Positions 27,613-36,427 of a DNA stretch of 64,000 nucleotides are shown here, one piece after another. Position 1 is the first letter of the stretch; each line of letters starts with the position of its first letter. The position numbers and the translations under genes were made by a program. The notes under the pieces are model-generated. The model was not told the DNA's origin, ran no database searches, and saw only the letters and a program-made list of their open reading frames with translations. The stretch spans positions 372,001 to 436,000 of the forward strand of contig NZ_JAMBNR010000001.1 of assembly GCF_023715205.1 (NCBI RefSeq), read 5' to 3'. The DNA is from Mesobacillus maritimus. Its GTDB lineage: Bacteria; Bacillota; Bacilli; Bacillales; Cytobacillaceae.

Positions 27613-27641
27613 CCCCTGGATTATTTTCTAGGGGTTATTTT
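27613..27641 (+). terminator. Terminator after the 96-aa ORF
   Basis: CCCCTGGA pairs with TTCTAGGGG (one G-T) and is followed by TTATTTTAT. Confidence 0.65.
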
Positions 27642-27747
27642 ATATCAAGTTTCCTCTTGGCAGCAAAAGTTAGTAACTTATGCATATCAATTCGCCCCCG
27701 AGTGCACAATTTGTAACACCTGTCTTTTTTTACTACAGTTATCCATA

Positions 27748-28035
27748 TTATTTTCTCCGTTTCCGCTCGTTGGACTTTTTTATCTTCATGATTTTGCTTG
27801 CAGGTTGTTTCCGTATCCACTTTATAAACTTTGAAAGCTTTTCATCTTCACGCAGTTCTTTTACTGTCGTCAAACGGGTGGCTATTTCTTGATTTGTGTA
27901 AAGAGCGTGTATTTGTTTATGGCAAGGGATACATAAGTTTGCCGTCACCCCAAACGTACCGCCCATTTCTTTTGGTAGTAAGTGATGTACGGTCGTCTCT
28001 ACCTCTGTTCTCCCACATAACTCACAACAATTCAT
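27748..28035 (-). CDS. Small HNH endonuclease-fold protein
   Basis: This protein of about 95 aa begins MNCCELCGRTEVETTVHHLL. The zinc ligands CxxC (CELC) and CIPC, the catalytic-type HH pair and CHKQIHALYTN make a complete HNH motif. A lysine/arginine-rich tail (KIMKIKKSNERKRRK) suggests nucleic-acid binding. There is no adjacent phage, intron or restriction gene. Such stand-alone HNH proteins are common in Bacillus and their role is unknown. The second of two tandem ATGs is better spaced from GGAGGG. Confidence 0.8.
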   Translation of the reverse strand: MNCCELCGRTEVETTVHHLLPKEMGGTFGVTANLCIPCHKQIHALYTNQEIATRLTTVKELREDEKLSKFIKWIRKQPASKIMKIKKSNERKRRK

Positions 28036-28102
28036 CATTACCCTCCAACACCTTCAGCATTTTTCTTCTATTATAAATTACTTTTCAGTAAAACAAAAAA
28101 GC

Positions 28103-28123
28103 CATAAACAAGAACTGTTTATG
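28103..28123 (-). terminator. Terminator-like hairpin downstream of the FNT gene
   Basis: CATAAACA pairs with TGTTTATG, followed on the minus strand by GGCTTTTTTG. It lies about 210 bases after the FNT stop; nothing else is recognised between them. Confidence 0.6.
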
Positions 28124-28331
28124 ACGTATACACTTATTCAGGTTATTTTGAACGCTTCTATGTCTAAACTTACTCTTTAAATCATTTTTCAATTATATCA
28201 TCGTTGAGGAAGATTTGATCTTTAACTCTGAACAATGTTAGCACCTTAAAATGATCTTTAGGTTTTGGATCGCATTTAGTGAATTCACTCCGCCCCTAGA
28301 TGTCTAGCTCTAATGATTCATCATTTAAACC

Positions 28332-29189
28332 CTAATTGCGCTGAGTATTTGTTATTGCGACTTTTGGTTTTGCTAAACCAAAGACGCTTTTGCCTTCCTT
28401 TTGTTTATGTGTAAAATAGATTGCAAACCCAGTAAAGAGAAAGCCGCTGACTAAGTTCCCTACCAAGACCGGAAGTTGATTCCACAACCACCATTCACCC
28501 ATCGTAATATCTGCGCCGAGTATCATACCTGCCGGAATCACAAACATATTAACTACTGCATGTTCAAACCCTTGTGCAAAAAAGATTAAAATAGGTAACC
28601 ACATTGCAACAATTTTGCCAATAACTGATTTAGCTGTCATCGCCATAACAGCGCCTAGAGTTACCATCCAGTTGCACAGCATAGCTTTCACAAATACGAC
28701 AAACATGCCGTCTGGTCCAAGACTTTTATAAGCCAACGTTTTTGCCTCCGCAACAGTCACTAGTTTTGTAATCATTGCATGATCTGTGACGTGTCCGAGT
28801 TGGGTAATACCAATTAGATAAAGAACAGCATATAATGTAGCGCCAATTAGGTGACCAACAATAACCCAAAACCAATTGTTTAGCATTTGTCCGACAGTTG
28901 CTTTTTTCTCCATTACGGCAACAGGTATTAGCGCGAAACTACCCGTCACCAGTTCGAGGCCTAGAAGAATAATCATTACAAACGCTGCCGGAAACAGAAT
29001 TGCCCCTATGATCCCGAATCCTGTTTGTATTTCCGCTGTAAAAGCTAGAGTTGTTCCAAATCCAAGTAGCGCTCCTGCTAGTCCTCCGCGGATCAGTAAA
29101 TCTTTAATCGGAAGCTTTGCTTTCGTTTCTCCTACATGAACCATGTTTTCGACAACTTGATTGGGACTCACAAAGTCCAATTTTATCAC
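28332..29189 (-). CDS. Formate/nitrite transporter (FNT) family channel
   Basis: This 285-aa membrane protein has six hydrophobic segments with the FNT motifs GLAGALLGFGTTLAF and LLGLELVTGSFALIP near TM2. AMLCNWMVTLGAVMAM (the CNxxV-like signature) and FEHAVVNMFVIPAGMI follow. It is third in the nasD-nasE operon, so nitrite import is its likely role (NirC/YwcJ-like). The first in-frame start is GTG 29189; a TTG at 29180 has better spacing from GGGGTG. Confidence 0.9.
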   Translation of the reverse strand: MIKLDFVSPNQVVENMVHVGETKAKLPIKDLLIRGGLAGALLGFGTTLAFTAEIQTGFGIIGAILFPAAFVMIILLGLELVTGSFALIPVAVMEKKATVGQMLNNWFWVIVGHLIGATLYAVLYLIGITQLGHVTDHAMITKLVTVAEAKTLAYKSLGPDGMFVVFVKAMLCNWMVTLGAVMAMTAKSVIGKIVAMWLPILIFFAQGFEHAVVNMFVIPAGMILGADITMGEWWLWNQLPVLVGNLVSGFLFTGFAIYFTHKQKEGKSVFGLAKPKVAITNTQRN

Positions 29190-29214
29190 CCCATCCGGAT
29201 GGTTTAATTTAAAA

Positions 29215-29538
29215 CTACCTATCTAGTAAAACATAAACCTGATTCTCTTTTACTTCGACAGGAAAAGTTTTAACACATCCAATATCAGGTTCTTGGACCT
29301 TCCCATCTAGGACATTAATCTTCCAGTCATGCATTGGACAAAACACATATTCCCCAGTTACTATGCCTTCAGCAAGAACACCACCTTTATGTGGACAGCG
29401 ATTTTCTATTGCCCGAATTTCACCTGATTCTAATTTAAAAACCGCTAGTTGAATTTTTCCGATGTTCACGGATTTTCCTAGTTTCTCAGGCCATTCATCT
29501 ATCTTTCCAATTAAGACTGATCGTAAGGTATTTCCCAT
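29215..29538 (-). CDS. nasE: Assimilatory nitrite reductase small subunit (Rieske protein)
   Basis: This 107-aa Rieske-type [2Fe-2S] protein has ligand motifs CPHKGG (about residue 45) and CPMHDW (about 66), the CxH...CxxH pattern. It is the NirD/NasE subunit of NADH-dependent nitrite reductase and sits 19 bases downstream of nasD. RBS GAGGAGG. Length matches the family (about 105 aa). Confidence 0.92.
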   Translation of the reverse strand: MGNTLRSVLIGKIDEWPEKLGKSVNIGKIQLAVFKLESGEIRAIENRCPHKGGVLAEGIVTGEYVFCPMHDWKINVLDGKVQEPDIGCVKTFPVEVKENQVYVLLDR

Positions 29539-29557
29539 ATAATTTCCTCCTCTTGTT

Positions 29558-31966
29558 TCACCTTGTCTCTGCAGGTATTTTCACCGCTTCATAAAGATCT
29601 TTTAAAAGATTAGTATCTGATATTGCTTGTTTCCAAGGATCTTGAACAACTGATAGAGCTTCTTCAATACGAGCATTTAATTCTTTAACCTTTGATTCAA
29701 TCGACAATACTTCACGGATATGGTCAATCCCTAGACGCTCAACCCAAGCAGAGGTTCTTTCTAAATAGTTAGCAGATTCACGATAGTATTGTAGAAATGC
29801 ACCGATCATTTCTATTAATTCTTCGCCTGATTTAAATTTAAATAGTAGTTCTGCTTTACGAAGATGCGTTCCACCATTTCCTCCAACATACATTTCCCAT
29901 GCTCCTTCTACCCCGACGATTCCGACATCTTTTATCCCGCTTTCCGCACAATTTCGTGGACAAGCGGAAACGGCCATTTTTACTTTATGCGGGGTGTTTA
30001 AGCCCTCAAACTTCTTTTCTAATCTAATTCCCATCCCAATCGAATCCTGCGTGCCGAAACGACAATAGCTATCACCGACACAAGTTTTTACTGTACGCAA
30101 CCCTTTTGCATAAGCTGCTCCTGATGGCATATCTAGTTCTGCCCAAATTTTCGGAAGATCCTGTTTCTTGACTCCAAGAAGATCAATCCGTTGGCCGCCT
30201 GTTACCTTTATTGTGCCAACTTGATATTTATCAGCCACATCTGCGATTTTTCTTAAATCCTCCGCAGTGGTAATCCCCCCATACATTCTAGGAACCACTG
30301 AAAACGTTCCGTCTTTTTGTATGTTGGCATGCATGCGTTCATTTACATATCGCGCTTCCTTTTCATCTTGATAATGAAGTGGGTCAATCATGCCTAAATA
30401 ATAATTCAACGCTGGTTTACATTTACTACATCCATCGGTTTTCCAACCAAGAACATTCATCACTTCACGAATATGCGTTAATCCCTTTTCACGAATTTGG
30501 TTTACTACTTCATCACGAGACAATATTGTACAATTGCAAATAGCTTCTTTTTGATTCTGGTCATAGGAATCACCTAAGGTGCCTTGTAGCAGTTCTGATA
30601 CTAACTGTTTGCATCCTCCACAGGATCGAGACGCATTTGTACAGCTTTTCACTTGATCGACTGTGGTTAAACCTTGTGATTGAATGGCTTCAACAATTAC
30701 ACCTTTGGTTACCCCATTACAACCACAGATTAGTTCATCTGGTGGAAGGTCGGCTACAGAATAAGATTCATTCGTTTTGGTTTCAATGCTCTGTAGGTAT
30801 TCTTCTACACTTACACTAGATTTTATATACTTAAGGAATTTGTTTCCATCCTTTGTGTCTCCAAATAAAACCGCACCCGTCATTTTGCCATGTTCAAAAA
30901 TCACTTTCTGATAAACCCCTTGTAAATCATCATGGAGCATTGATACTTTTGAATTTTCCTCTTCATTGATTTTTCCGGCCGAAAATACATCCACCCCAGA
31001 GACTTTTAATTGCGTGGAGAGTACAGACCCTTTATACCCAATTGTTTCTATCCCACAAATTCGTTTCGCAAGTATCTCTCCTTGCTGATATAGGGGGGCG
31101 ACTAATCCATAGACCATTCCTCGATGCTCGGCGCATTCCCCGACAGCATAGATATTTGCTACTTCCGTCTCCATATAATCATTGACCAAAATCCCTCGAT
31201 TTACAGGGATTCCTGTTTCGCGTGCAAGGTCTACATTCGGTTTAATTCCCACTGCCATCACAACTAAATCTGCTTTAATCTGACTTCCATCATTAAATTG
31301 CAAACCTTTGACTCTTTTTCTACCGATTATTTCCGTCGTCACTTTGTTTAAATGAAAGTTCATTCCTTGTTTTTCTAATTCTTGTTGCAACAATTTTCCT
31401 GCAGTTCGATCAAGTTGTCGCTCCATTATATAGTCATGAATGTGAACAACGTCGACTTCCATCCCTAAATTCAATAACCCTCTTGCCGCTTCTAATCCTA
31501 ATAACCCTCCTCCTATAACAGCCGCTTTTTTGTATTGCTTAGAATACTTTACAATCGTTTCGGTATCATCAATATTCCGGAATGCGATCACACCTTCTTT
31601 ATTAACACCTGGCAAAGGCAGCACAAAGGGGTTCGACCCTGTAGCGATGATCAGCTTGTCATAACCTTTTGTTTTTCCTTTATCCGTATAGAGTACTTGC
31701 TGGTTTTTGTCGATTTTTGTTACCGTTTCACCTGGGTATAAGCGGATATTATTTTCTTCATACCACTGCCAGTCATTTAGAGTAATATCTTTTAATGAAT
31801 TATCCCCTTGGAGTACTTTTGATAATTGAATTCGATTGTAGTTAGGGTAAGGCTCTGTTCCAAAGACGGTTATCTCGTATTGGTCTGAGTCGTTATTTAA
31901 AATTCCCTCAATTGTTCGGATTCCCGCCATGCCATTTCCGATTAAAACGAGATTTTTCTTTTTCAT
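29558..31966 (-). CDS. nasD: Assimilatory NAD(P)H nitrite reductase large subunit
   Basis: This 802-aa cytoplasmic enzyme reduces nitrite to ammonium. From the N-terminus it has an FAD/NAD domain ([18 protein letters not shown], later [17 protein letters not shown]), two BFD-like [2Fe-2S] cysteine sets ([12 protein letters not shown]...SRSCGGCK, then CNCT...DGCSKCKP), and the siroheme/[4Fe-4S] domain ([11 protein letters not shown] and [13 protein letters not shown]). Length matches B. subtilis NasD (about 805). RBS AGGAGG. It is first in the nasD-nasE-FNT operon. No nitrate reductase or siroheme synthesis gene is nearby. Confidence 0.95.
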   Translation of the reverse strand: MKKKNLVLIGNGMAGIRTIEGILNNDSDQYEITVFGTEPYPNYNRIQLSKVLQGDNSLKDITLNDWQWYEENNIRLYPGETVTKIDKNQQVLYTDKGKTKGYDKLIIATGSNPFVLPLPGVNKEGVIAFRNIDDTETIVKYSKQYKKAAVIGGGLLGLEAARGLLNLGMEVDVVHIHDYIMERQLDRTAGKLLQQELEKQGMNFHLNKVTTEIIGRKRVKGLQFNDGSQIKADLVVMAVGIKPNVDLARETGIPVNRGILVNDYMETEVANIYAVGECAEHRGMVYGLVAPLYQQGEILAKRICGIETIGYKGSVLSTQLKVSGVDVFSAGKINEEENSKVSMLHDDLQGVYQKVIFEHGKMTGAVLFGDTKDGNKFLKYIKSSVSVEEYLQSIETKTNESYSVADLPPDELICGCNGVTKGVIVEAIQSQGLTTVDQVKSCTNASRSCGGCKQLVSELLQGTLGDSYDQNQKEAICNCTILSRDEVVNQIREKGLTHIREVMNVLGWKTDGCSKCKPALNYYLGMIDPLHYQDEKEARYVNERMHANIQKDGTFSVVPRMYGGITTAEDLRKIADVADKYQVGTIKVTGGQRIDLLGVKKQDLPKIWAELDMPSGAAYAKGLRTVKTCVGDSYCRFGTQDSIGMGIRLEKKFEGLNTPHKVKMAVSACPRNCAESGIKDVGIVGVEGAWEMYVGGNGGTHLRKAELLFKFKSGEELIEMIGAFLQYYRESANYLERTSAWVERLGIDHIREVLSIESKVKELNARIEEALSVVQDPWKQAISDTNLLKDLYEAVKIPAETR

Positions 31967-32006
31967 ATCTAATCCTCCTGCATTTGGATTCGTTAATTCT
32001 ATTTAT

Positions 32007-32031
32007 ATCATCACAGTGATGGTAAATAACA
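32007..32031 (-). promoter_or_regulatory. Palindrome and TnrA-like half-match upstream of nasD
   Basis: CATCAC-A-GTGATG (32009-32021) is a perfect 6-bp-arm palindrome about 43 bases before the nasD start. Overlapping it, minus-strand TGTTATTTACCATCACT fits the TnrA/GlnR pattern TGTNA-N7-TNACA with the last base wrong. A TATAAA -10-like box follows. Nitrogen control is plausible but unproven. Confidence 0.35.
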
Positions 32032-32079
32032 TAAACATGTAACAAAACCTAACATAGGAATTTTGGATAACAAAGAAAA

Positions 32080-32107
32080 AGCTGTTTCCCTTATTCAGGA
32101 AACAGCT
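32080..32107 (-). terminator. Terminator of the permuted binding-protein gene
   Basis: AGCTGTTTCC pairs with GGAAACAGCT and is followed on the minus strand by TTTTCTTTG. Confidence 0.85.
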
Positions 32108-32150
32108 CCACTCACACCATTATTTTGTTTTATAAAATTTATATACAGCC

Positions 32151-33833
32151 CTAATCTTTATCTTCTGGATAATATAGATGTCCATTTTCATCCCATTCAT
32201 ATCCAGCATCTGCTAACAAATCAACCGCTGCTTGTAAATTAAATGGTTTTTCATCCATACCTTGATACCATGCTTCATTGTTTGGCGAAATAAGTCCTAT
32301 TGCTGAATCTCCCTTCCCTGCAAGCAATTCCTCCACTATTTGCTTCTTTGGAATAGCGAACGCCAAGGCTTGGCGAAATGTTTGATCGTCCAGTGGTTGC
32401 TTTTGTGTATTAAAAATGACCGAATCAAAGCCAATATCGGAGACAGATAGGACTTTTCCTCTCAGATTTCCCTCCGCTTCTTTCCATTCCAAAGCTGAAA
32501 GACGAATACCACCAATTTCTGCTTGACCATTTTTCACTGCTACGAGCAAATCCTCTTTTGTCTTATATGGGATTCGGAGAATGCCATTCACCTTAGCTGG
32601 TGAAAAATGGCCAGTATTCATATCTAACTTCATCTCTTCGTTTGATTCCCAATAATTCAACTGAAATGGACCGCTACCAACTGGGTTTTCATTTTTATAT
32701 TCAAGTATACCTTGCTCTCCATCTTTATCCAAAATTGGTTTCCAATGACGTCTAGGTAAAATGTAAACCTCTGTAAGTGTTTTACTAATAAATGGAGCAA
32801 ATTCTTCTTTTAAAACAAATTGAATTGTTTTTTCATCGACAATTTCTATTTTTTCAATTGGTTTAACCAATTCCTTTAGTTTTGGTGGTTGAACTTTTTG
32901 AAGAAGGTCGAAAGAAAATTTGATATCTTCAACCGTCACTTTTTCACCATCGTGGAAAGTTAAGTCGTCTCTTAATTTAACTTTATAATTTTTCTTATCA
33001 TTGTTCTCCAATTGTATCGATTCTGCAGCCCAATTTTGCGGCCGACCATTCTTATCTACTCGGACTAGCGTATCATAGATTAGTCGGGTGACTTGTTGGT
33101 CGGTTGTATTCGTACTAAAAGGATTGAAAGATTTGATATCGGCTAATGCTGCCCAACGAACGTATTTTTGAACACCCGTTGGCTCAACATTCATAAAGGT
33201 CCAAAAACTATTTAACCCTTCTCCAGGCATCAAAGTAAAATTAGTGAACTTTTCATCGTTGTAAGGCATGAGCATTTCTCTATGGACAATCGGTGCGTAG
33301 GGGACTTCTTTTAAAAACATTTCTTCCGCCTTATGTATAACTTCTTTACGCTCTTTAGGGTCAGTCACGCTTCTTTGCTGAAGTGCGATCGAATCGTACT
33401 CAGATTGGCTATAACCTGAAAGATTTGTTTTTGAAGATTCAATGTTGGATGAATGAAGAGTATCATAAATAAAAAAATCTGGATCGAAGCGTGAAGCAAG
33501 CCCTTCCCACTGATAAAGAAAGGCGTCAAGATTCTTTTTTCTCTCTGAAATTTCACTCAAGGTCCCTGCCTCGAAAGGCTCTACCGTCACATCCAGGCCA
33601 AGCTTTTTCCATTCTTCTGCCATTGTAAAACCCATTTCATATTGAACTAGGTCTTGTTCACGTGGCGGTACACTGAGGGTGAATTTCTCCACTTTACGCG
33701 ACGAAGGCAACTCTTTTGAAGAAGGAAGTTGAACGGTTGTCCCTTCCCCTTCTTTATTGCCTGCTGAAATGCTGCAAGCTGAGAGCAATAATCCCAGCGA
33801 TGCAAATAAAAGCAAAAGTTTGGTTTTCAACAT
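32151..33833 (-). CDS. Peptide/nickel-type substrate-binding lipoprotein with apparently permuted halves
   Basis: This 560-aa lipoprotein has a signal peptide with lipobox LLSAC (Cys20). Residues about 48-220 resemble the C-terminal part of SBP_bac_5 proteins: LDAFLYQWEG, DPDFFIYDTLHSS, NLSGYSQSEYD, and EVPYAPIVHRE. Residues about 221-560 resemble the usual N-terminal part: VRWAALADIKSFNPFST, VKLRDDLTFHDGEKVTVEDI, NPVGSGPFQL and TFRQALAFAI. It ends FNLQAAVDLLADAGYEWDEN then LYYPEDKD, exactly where ordinary members continue into the C-terminal lobe. The gene thus looks circularly permuted while keeping a valid export signal. No ABC permease or ATPase is adjacent, so it is an orphan receptor. 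Confidence 0.8.
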   Translation of the reverse strand: MLKTKLLLLFASLGLLLSACSISAGNKEGEGTTVQLPSSKELPSSRKVEKFTLSVPPREQDLVQYEMGFTMAEEWKKLGLDVTVEPFEAGTLSEISERKKNLDAFLYQWEGLASRFDPDFFIYDTLHSSNIESSKTNLSGYSQSEYDSIALQQRSVTDPKERKEVIHKAEEMFLKEVPYAPIVHREMLMPYNDEKFTNFTLMPGEGLNSFWTFMNVEPTGVQKYVRWAALADIKSFNPFSTNTTDQQVTRLIYDTLVRVDKNGRPQNWAAESIQLENNDKKNYKVKLRDDLTFHDGEKVTVEDIKFSFDLLQKVQPPKLKELVKPIEKIEIVDEKTIQFVLKEEFAPFISKTLTEVYILPRRHWKPILDKDGEQGILEYKNENPVGSGPFQLNYWESNEEMKLDMNTGHFSPAKVNGILRIPYKTKEDLLVAVKNGQAEIGGIRLSALEWKEAEGNLRGKVLSVSDIGFDSVIFNTQKQPLDDQTFRQALAFAIPKKQIVEELLAGKGDSAIGLISPNNEAWYQGMDEKPFNLQAAVDLLADAGYEWDENGHLYYPEDKD

Positions 33834-34070
33834 CTTTCCCCCTTATTTACCTAACTTTTATGTAAATCTAGCTGGCAAGGTTGACTATTCTGAATTTTAT
33901 TGATATACATATTTTAACATATACAAGTTTTATAAGTTGACTCCACGCTTGAAAAAATTTACAAAGAGAGAAATATGTAGGACGAATGAATATGTAATTA
34001 TGTGAGGTAAATCTCTTCACGAAAGTCATTTTCATACTAGAAAAGAGATTATGCCTAAGGAGGGTATTTC

Positions 34071-34943
34071 ATGCAGGTTTTTGCTCTAGTTGGAAAAAGT
34101 GGTACAGGAAAAAGTACAAGCATTTTACAATACTGCTTTGATAAAGGCATTCCCGCATTTATTGACGATGGTTTATTAATTGTCAATGGCAGAAAAAAGG
34201 CAGGAACTTCAGCAAAGTATGAAAATAATTACATTCGTGCCATCAAACGTGCCACCTTTCATTATGACGATCACCAAACAGAAGTCATTCATGCGATTAG
34301 CAAACTTAATCTCAAGAAACTATTAATCGTAGGGACTTCGGTAAAAATGGTTGACCAAATCGCAATGAAGCTGGAGTTAGGAAAAATCGACCATTACATC
34401 GATGTCACAGAAGTGCGTTCTAGTGCAGAAATAAAGATGGCTTTATTTGTTCGAAAAACGCAAGAAAAACACGTCATTCCCATTCCCTATGTACAGATTG
34501 AGCCAAACCGGTTTAAAAAGTTGATGCAAAGAGGGAAAAAAGTTTTTTCGAAGCAACATACCTATATTGGTGAAAACACCATCATTCAGCCAAACTTTAC
34601 AAAAGGTACCATCTCCATCTATGAAAATGTCATCAAAGACCTCATTATCTATACATGTAAAGATTTAAAAACCGTGGGCAAAGTAAGCAATATATATTAT
34701 CATTTTGAGAATTCCCCCAAGTTAACTGTACAACTCGATCTCATTTCCCCTCTTGGAAGCAATCTCGTTCCAGTTGTAGAAGACATTCAAGGTAAAATCC
34801 TATCTGCAATGAACAAAATTGTTGAGATTGAATTAGACACCATCCATGTACAAGTTTCTAGCATTCGATTTGAAGGAAGTCAGAAAAAAGAAATGTTTCT
34901 CAAACCCAAATTTACGCCACAAATTTCTTTACTTAAGTCTTAA
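34071..34943 (+). CDS. P-loop NTPase fused to an Asp23/Gls24-like domain
   Basis: This 290-aa cytoplasmic protein begins MQVFALVGKSGTGKSTS, a Walker A motif at residues 8-15. The NTPase-like region runs to about residue 130 (including KKLLIVGTSVKMVDQIA). The C-terminal part (about 175-280) reads ISIYENVIKDLIIYTCKDL and later SAMNKIVEIELDTIHVQV, which resembles the Asp23/Gls24 (YloU-like) fold. A clear Walker B is not obvious. AAGGAGG is 7 bases before the ATG. It is a monocistronic gene with its own terminator. Function unknown; a nucleotide-dependent envelope-stress role is only a guess. Confidence 0.65.
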   Translation: MQVFALVGKSGTGKSTSILQYCFDKGIPAFIDDGLLIVNGRKKAGTSAKYENNYIRAIKRATFHYDDHQTEVIHAISKLNLKKLLIVGTSVKMVDQIAMKLELGKIDHYIDVTEVRSSAEIKMALFVRKTQEKHVIPIPYVQIEPNRFKKLMQRGKKVFSKQHTYIGENTIIQPNFTKGTISIYENVIKDLIIYTCKDLKTVGKVSNIYYHFENSPKLTVQLDLISPLGSNLVPVVEDIQGKILSAMNKIVEIELDTIHVQVSSIRFEGSQKKEMFLKPKFTPQISLLKS

Positions 34944-35018
34944 CTATATTCCAAAACACGACCTTAATGAGGCTACTATTAAGTTAAATTTTCGTCTAAT
35001 ATAAAAAAACAATCGTAA

Positions 35019-35066
35019 AGAGAGGATGAAAGAATCTTAAATAAAGGTTCTTCCATCCTCTTTTTT
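35019..35066 (+). terminator. Terminator of the P-loop/Asp23-like gene
   Basis: AGAGGATG with AAAGAAT pairs with GGTTCTT and CATCCTCT, then TTTTTT. A short MITE-end-like fragment (AAAGCTATTTTCACAAAC) follows at about 35069. Confidence 0.8.
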
Positions 35067-35196
35067 ATAAAAGCTATTTTCACAAACTATTTTACTTTTT
35101 TCAAAAGTAACTGGAGTGTAGATTGTACTTAGCGACAAATCTTGCTAGTATCTTCAACCTACAACATTACGCCTCGTTTGTTTGGTTTTTCAACAA

Positions 35197-35377
35197 GTCT
35201 TTTTTCGTAAAGTTTGTTGTTCAAGCCCTAAAGCCGATTTTAACGAGATATAAGCTTTTCTCTGCGAAACTACTTAGTTTTTAAGCTCTTTTCTTCTCTT
35301 ATAAACAAATTTGAATAGAATCATCCTAAATCATTCTATATTTTTTCTAAAAAACAACAATGTTTGAGAAAAGAGCC
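35197..35377 (-). repeat. MITE-like repeat, copy E (complete, 8-bp target duplication)
   Basis: This 181-bp element has ends GTCTTTTTTCGTAAAGTTTG and CAATGTTTGAGAAAAGAGCC, which are imperfect inverted repeats. It is flanked by perfect direct repeats TTCAACAA at 35189-35196 and 35378-35385. The interior matches copies A, G and H in reverse orientation. It is the best-preserved copy for defining the boundaries. Confidence 0.88.
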
Positions 35378-35406
35378 TTCAACAAAAACACTTTATGCAA
35401 AAAGCC

Positions 35407-36375
35407 TTATGGAACCAATAGGATTTTCCCTGTACTTTTGCGACTATCCATCCACTGATGAGCCTTTATTGCCTCCTGAAGAGGAAATTTTTCACCAATG
35501 AATAGCTTCAGATGTTTTTGTTGTACATACTCCAATACTTGTAACACACTCGATTTTAACGTTTCTGGTCGTTCTTTTAGATGGGTACCCAAACTGTAAC
35601 CTAAAACGGAGCGACAGGTTTTGTGAAGATTCCCTGTTTGGAACGAAGCTGATTCACCACCGAAGCACACAATCCGTCCAAATGGGGCTAATATGTTTAG
35701 GTTCTTTTCAAATAATTCACCGCCAATCGGATCGAGAATAACGTCTGGCCCTACATCATCCGTCAAACTACGAATTTCATTCTCTAGTGTGTCGTTCCTA
35801 TAATTCAAAACCGCATCCGCACCTGCTTGGTAGCAAACGTTTGCTTTTTCCTTGCTTCCAACAGTCGCGATCACTTTCCCTGCCCCCAAAATCTTCGCCA
35901 TTTGTATTGCTGTAGTCCCAATACCACCTGATGCAGAATGAACAACGACTTTTTCTCCTGTTTGTAACTTCGCCACTTTCGCTAGTAATTGGTAAGTCGT
36001 CACAGCTACAACGGGACAAGCAGCTGCGACATCAAAAGAGATTTCATCCGATATGGGGTAAGTAACGATCTCATCAGCGACACAATACTCTGCATAAGAG
36101 CCCTCGCGAGGAAAGGAAATCACTCGATCGCCGATATGAAGCTCTGAAACATCTTTTCCGACGGCTGTTACAGTTCCAGCGACATCGAGCCCAGGAATAA
36201 ACGGCGGCTGTCCTTTGCCATGATAGTTTCCTTGTCTTGCTTTTACATCTGCGAAATTCACACTAGCTGCTGCTACTTTGATTAACACTTGACTCGGCCC
36301 TACAGTAGGAATATCTGTATCTACCACTTCTAACACTTCTGGTCCACCAAACTGACTTACATATACAGCTTTCAT
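35407..36375 (-). CDS. Quinone oxidoreductase/MDR-type zinc-independent dehydrogenase
   Basis: This 322-aa medium-chain dehydrogenase begins MKAVYVSQFGGPEVLEVVDT and has the nucleotide motif VVHSASGGIGTTAIQMAKIL (AxxGxxG). The catalytic zinc ligands of alcohol dehydrogenases are missing, placing it with NADPH:quinone reductases and enoyl reductases. It is the last gene of the enoyl-CoA hydratase/CoA-transferase operon, 52 bases after caiB-like. It may reduce an enoyl or quinone intermediate of that pathway (inference). RBS AGAGGTG. Confidence 0.85.
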   Translation of the reverse strand: MKAVYVSQFGGPEVLEVVDTDIPTVGPSQVLIKVAAASVNFADVKARQGNYHGKGQPPFIPGLDVAGTVTAVGKDVSELHIGDRVISFPREGSYAEYCVADEIVTYPISDEISFDVAAACPVVAVTTYQLLAKVAKLQTGEKVVVHSASGGIGTTAIQMAKILGAGKVIATVGSKEKANVCYQAGADAVLNYRNDTLENEIRSLTDDVGPDVILDPIGGELFEKNLNILAPFGRIVCFGGESASFQTGNLHKTCRSVLGYSLGTHLKERPETLKSSVLQVLEYVQQKHLKLFIGEKFPLQEAIKAHQWMDSRKSTGKILLVP

Positions 36376-36427
36376 TGAACACCTCTATTTTGAAAATTCA
36401 GTTAAATCATGAGCTAAAAACGTAAAT

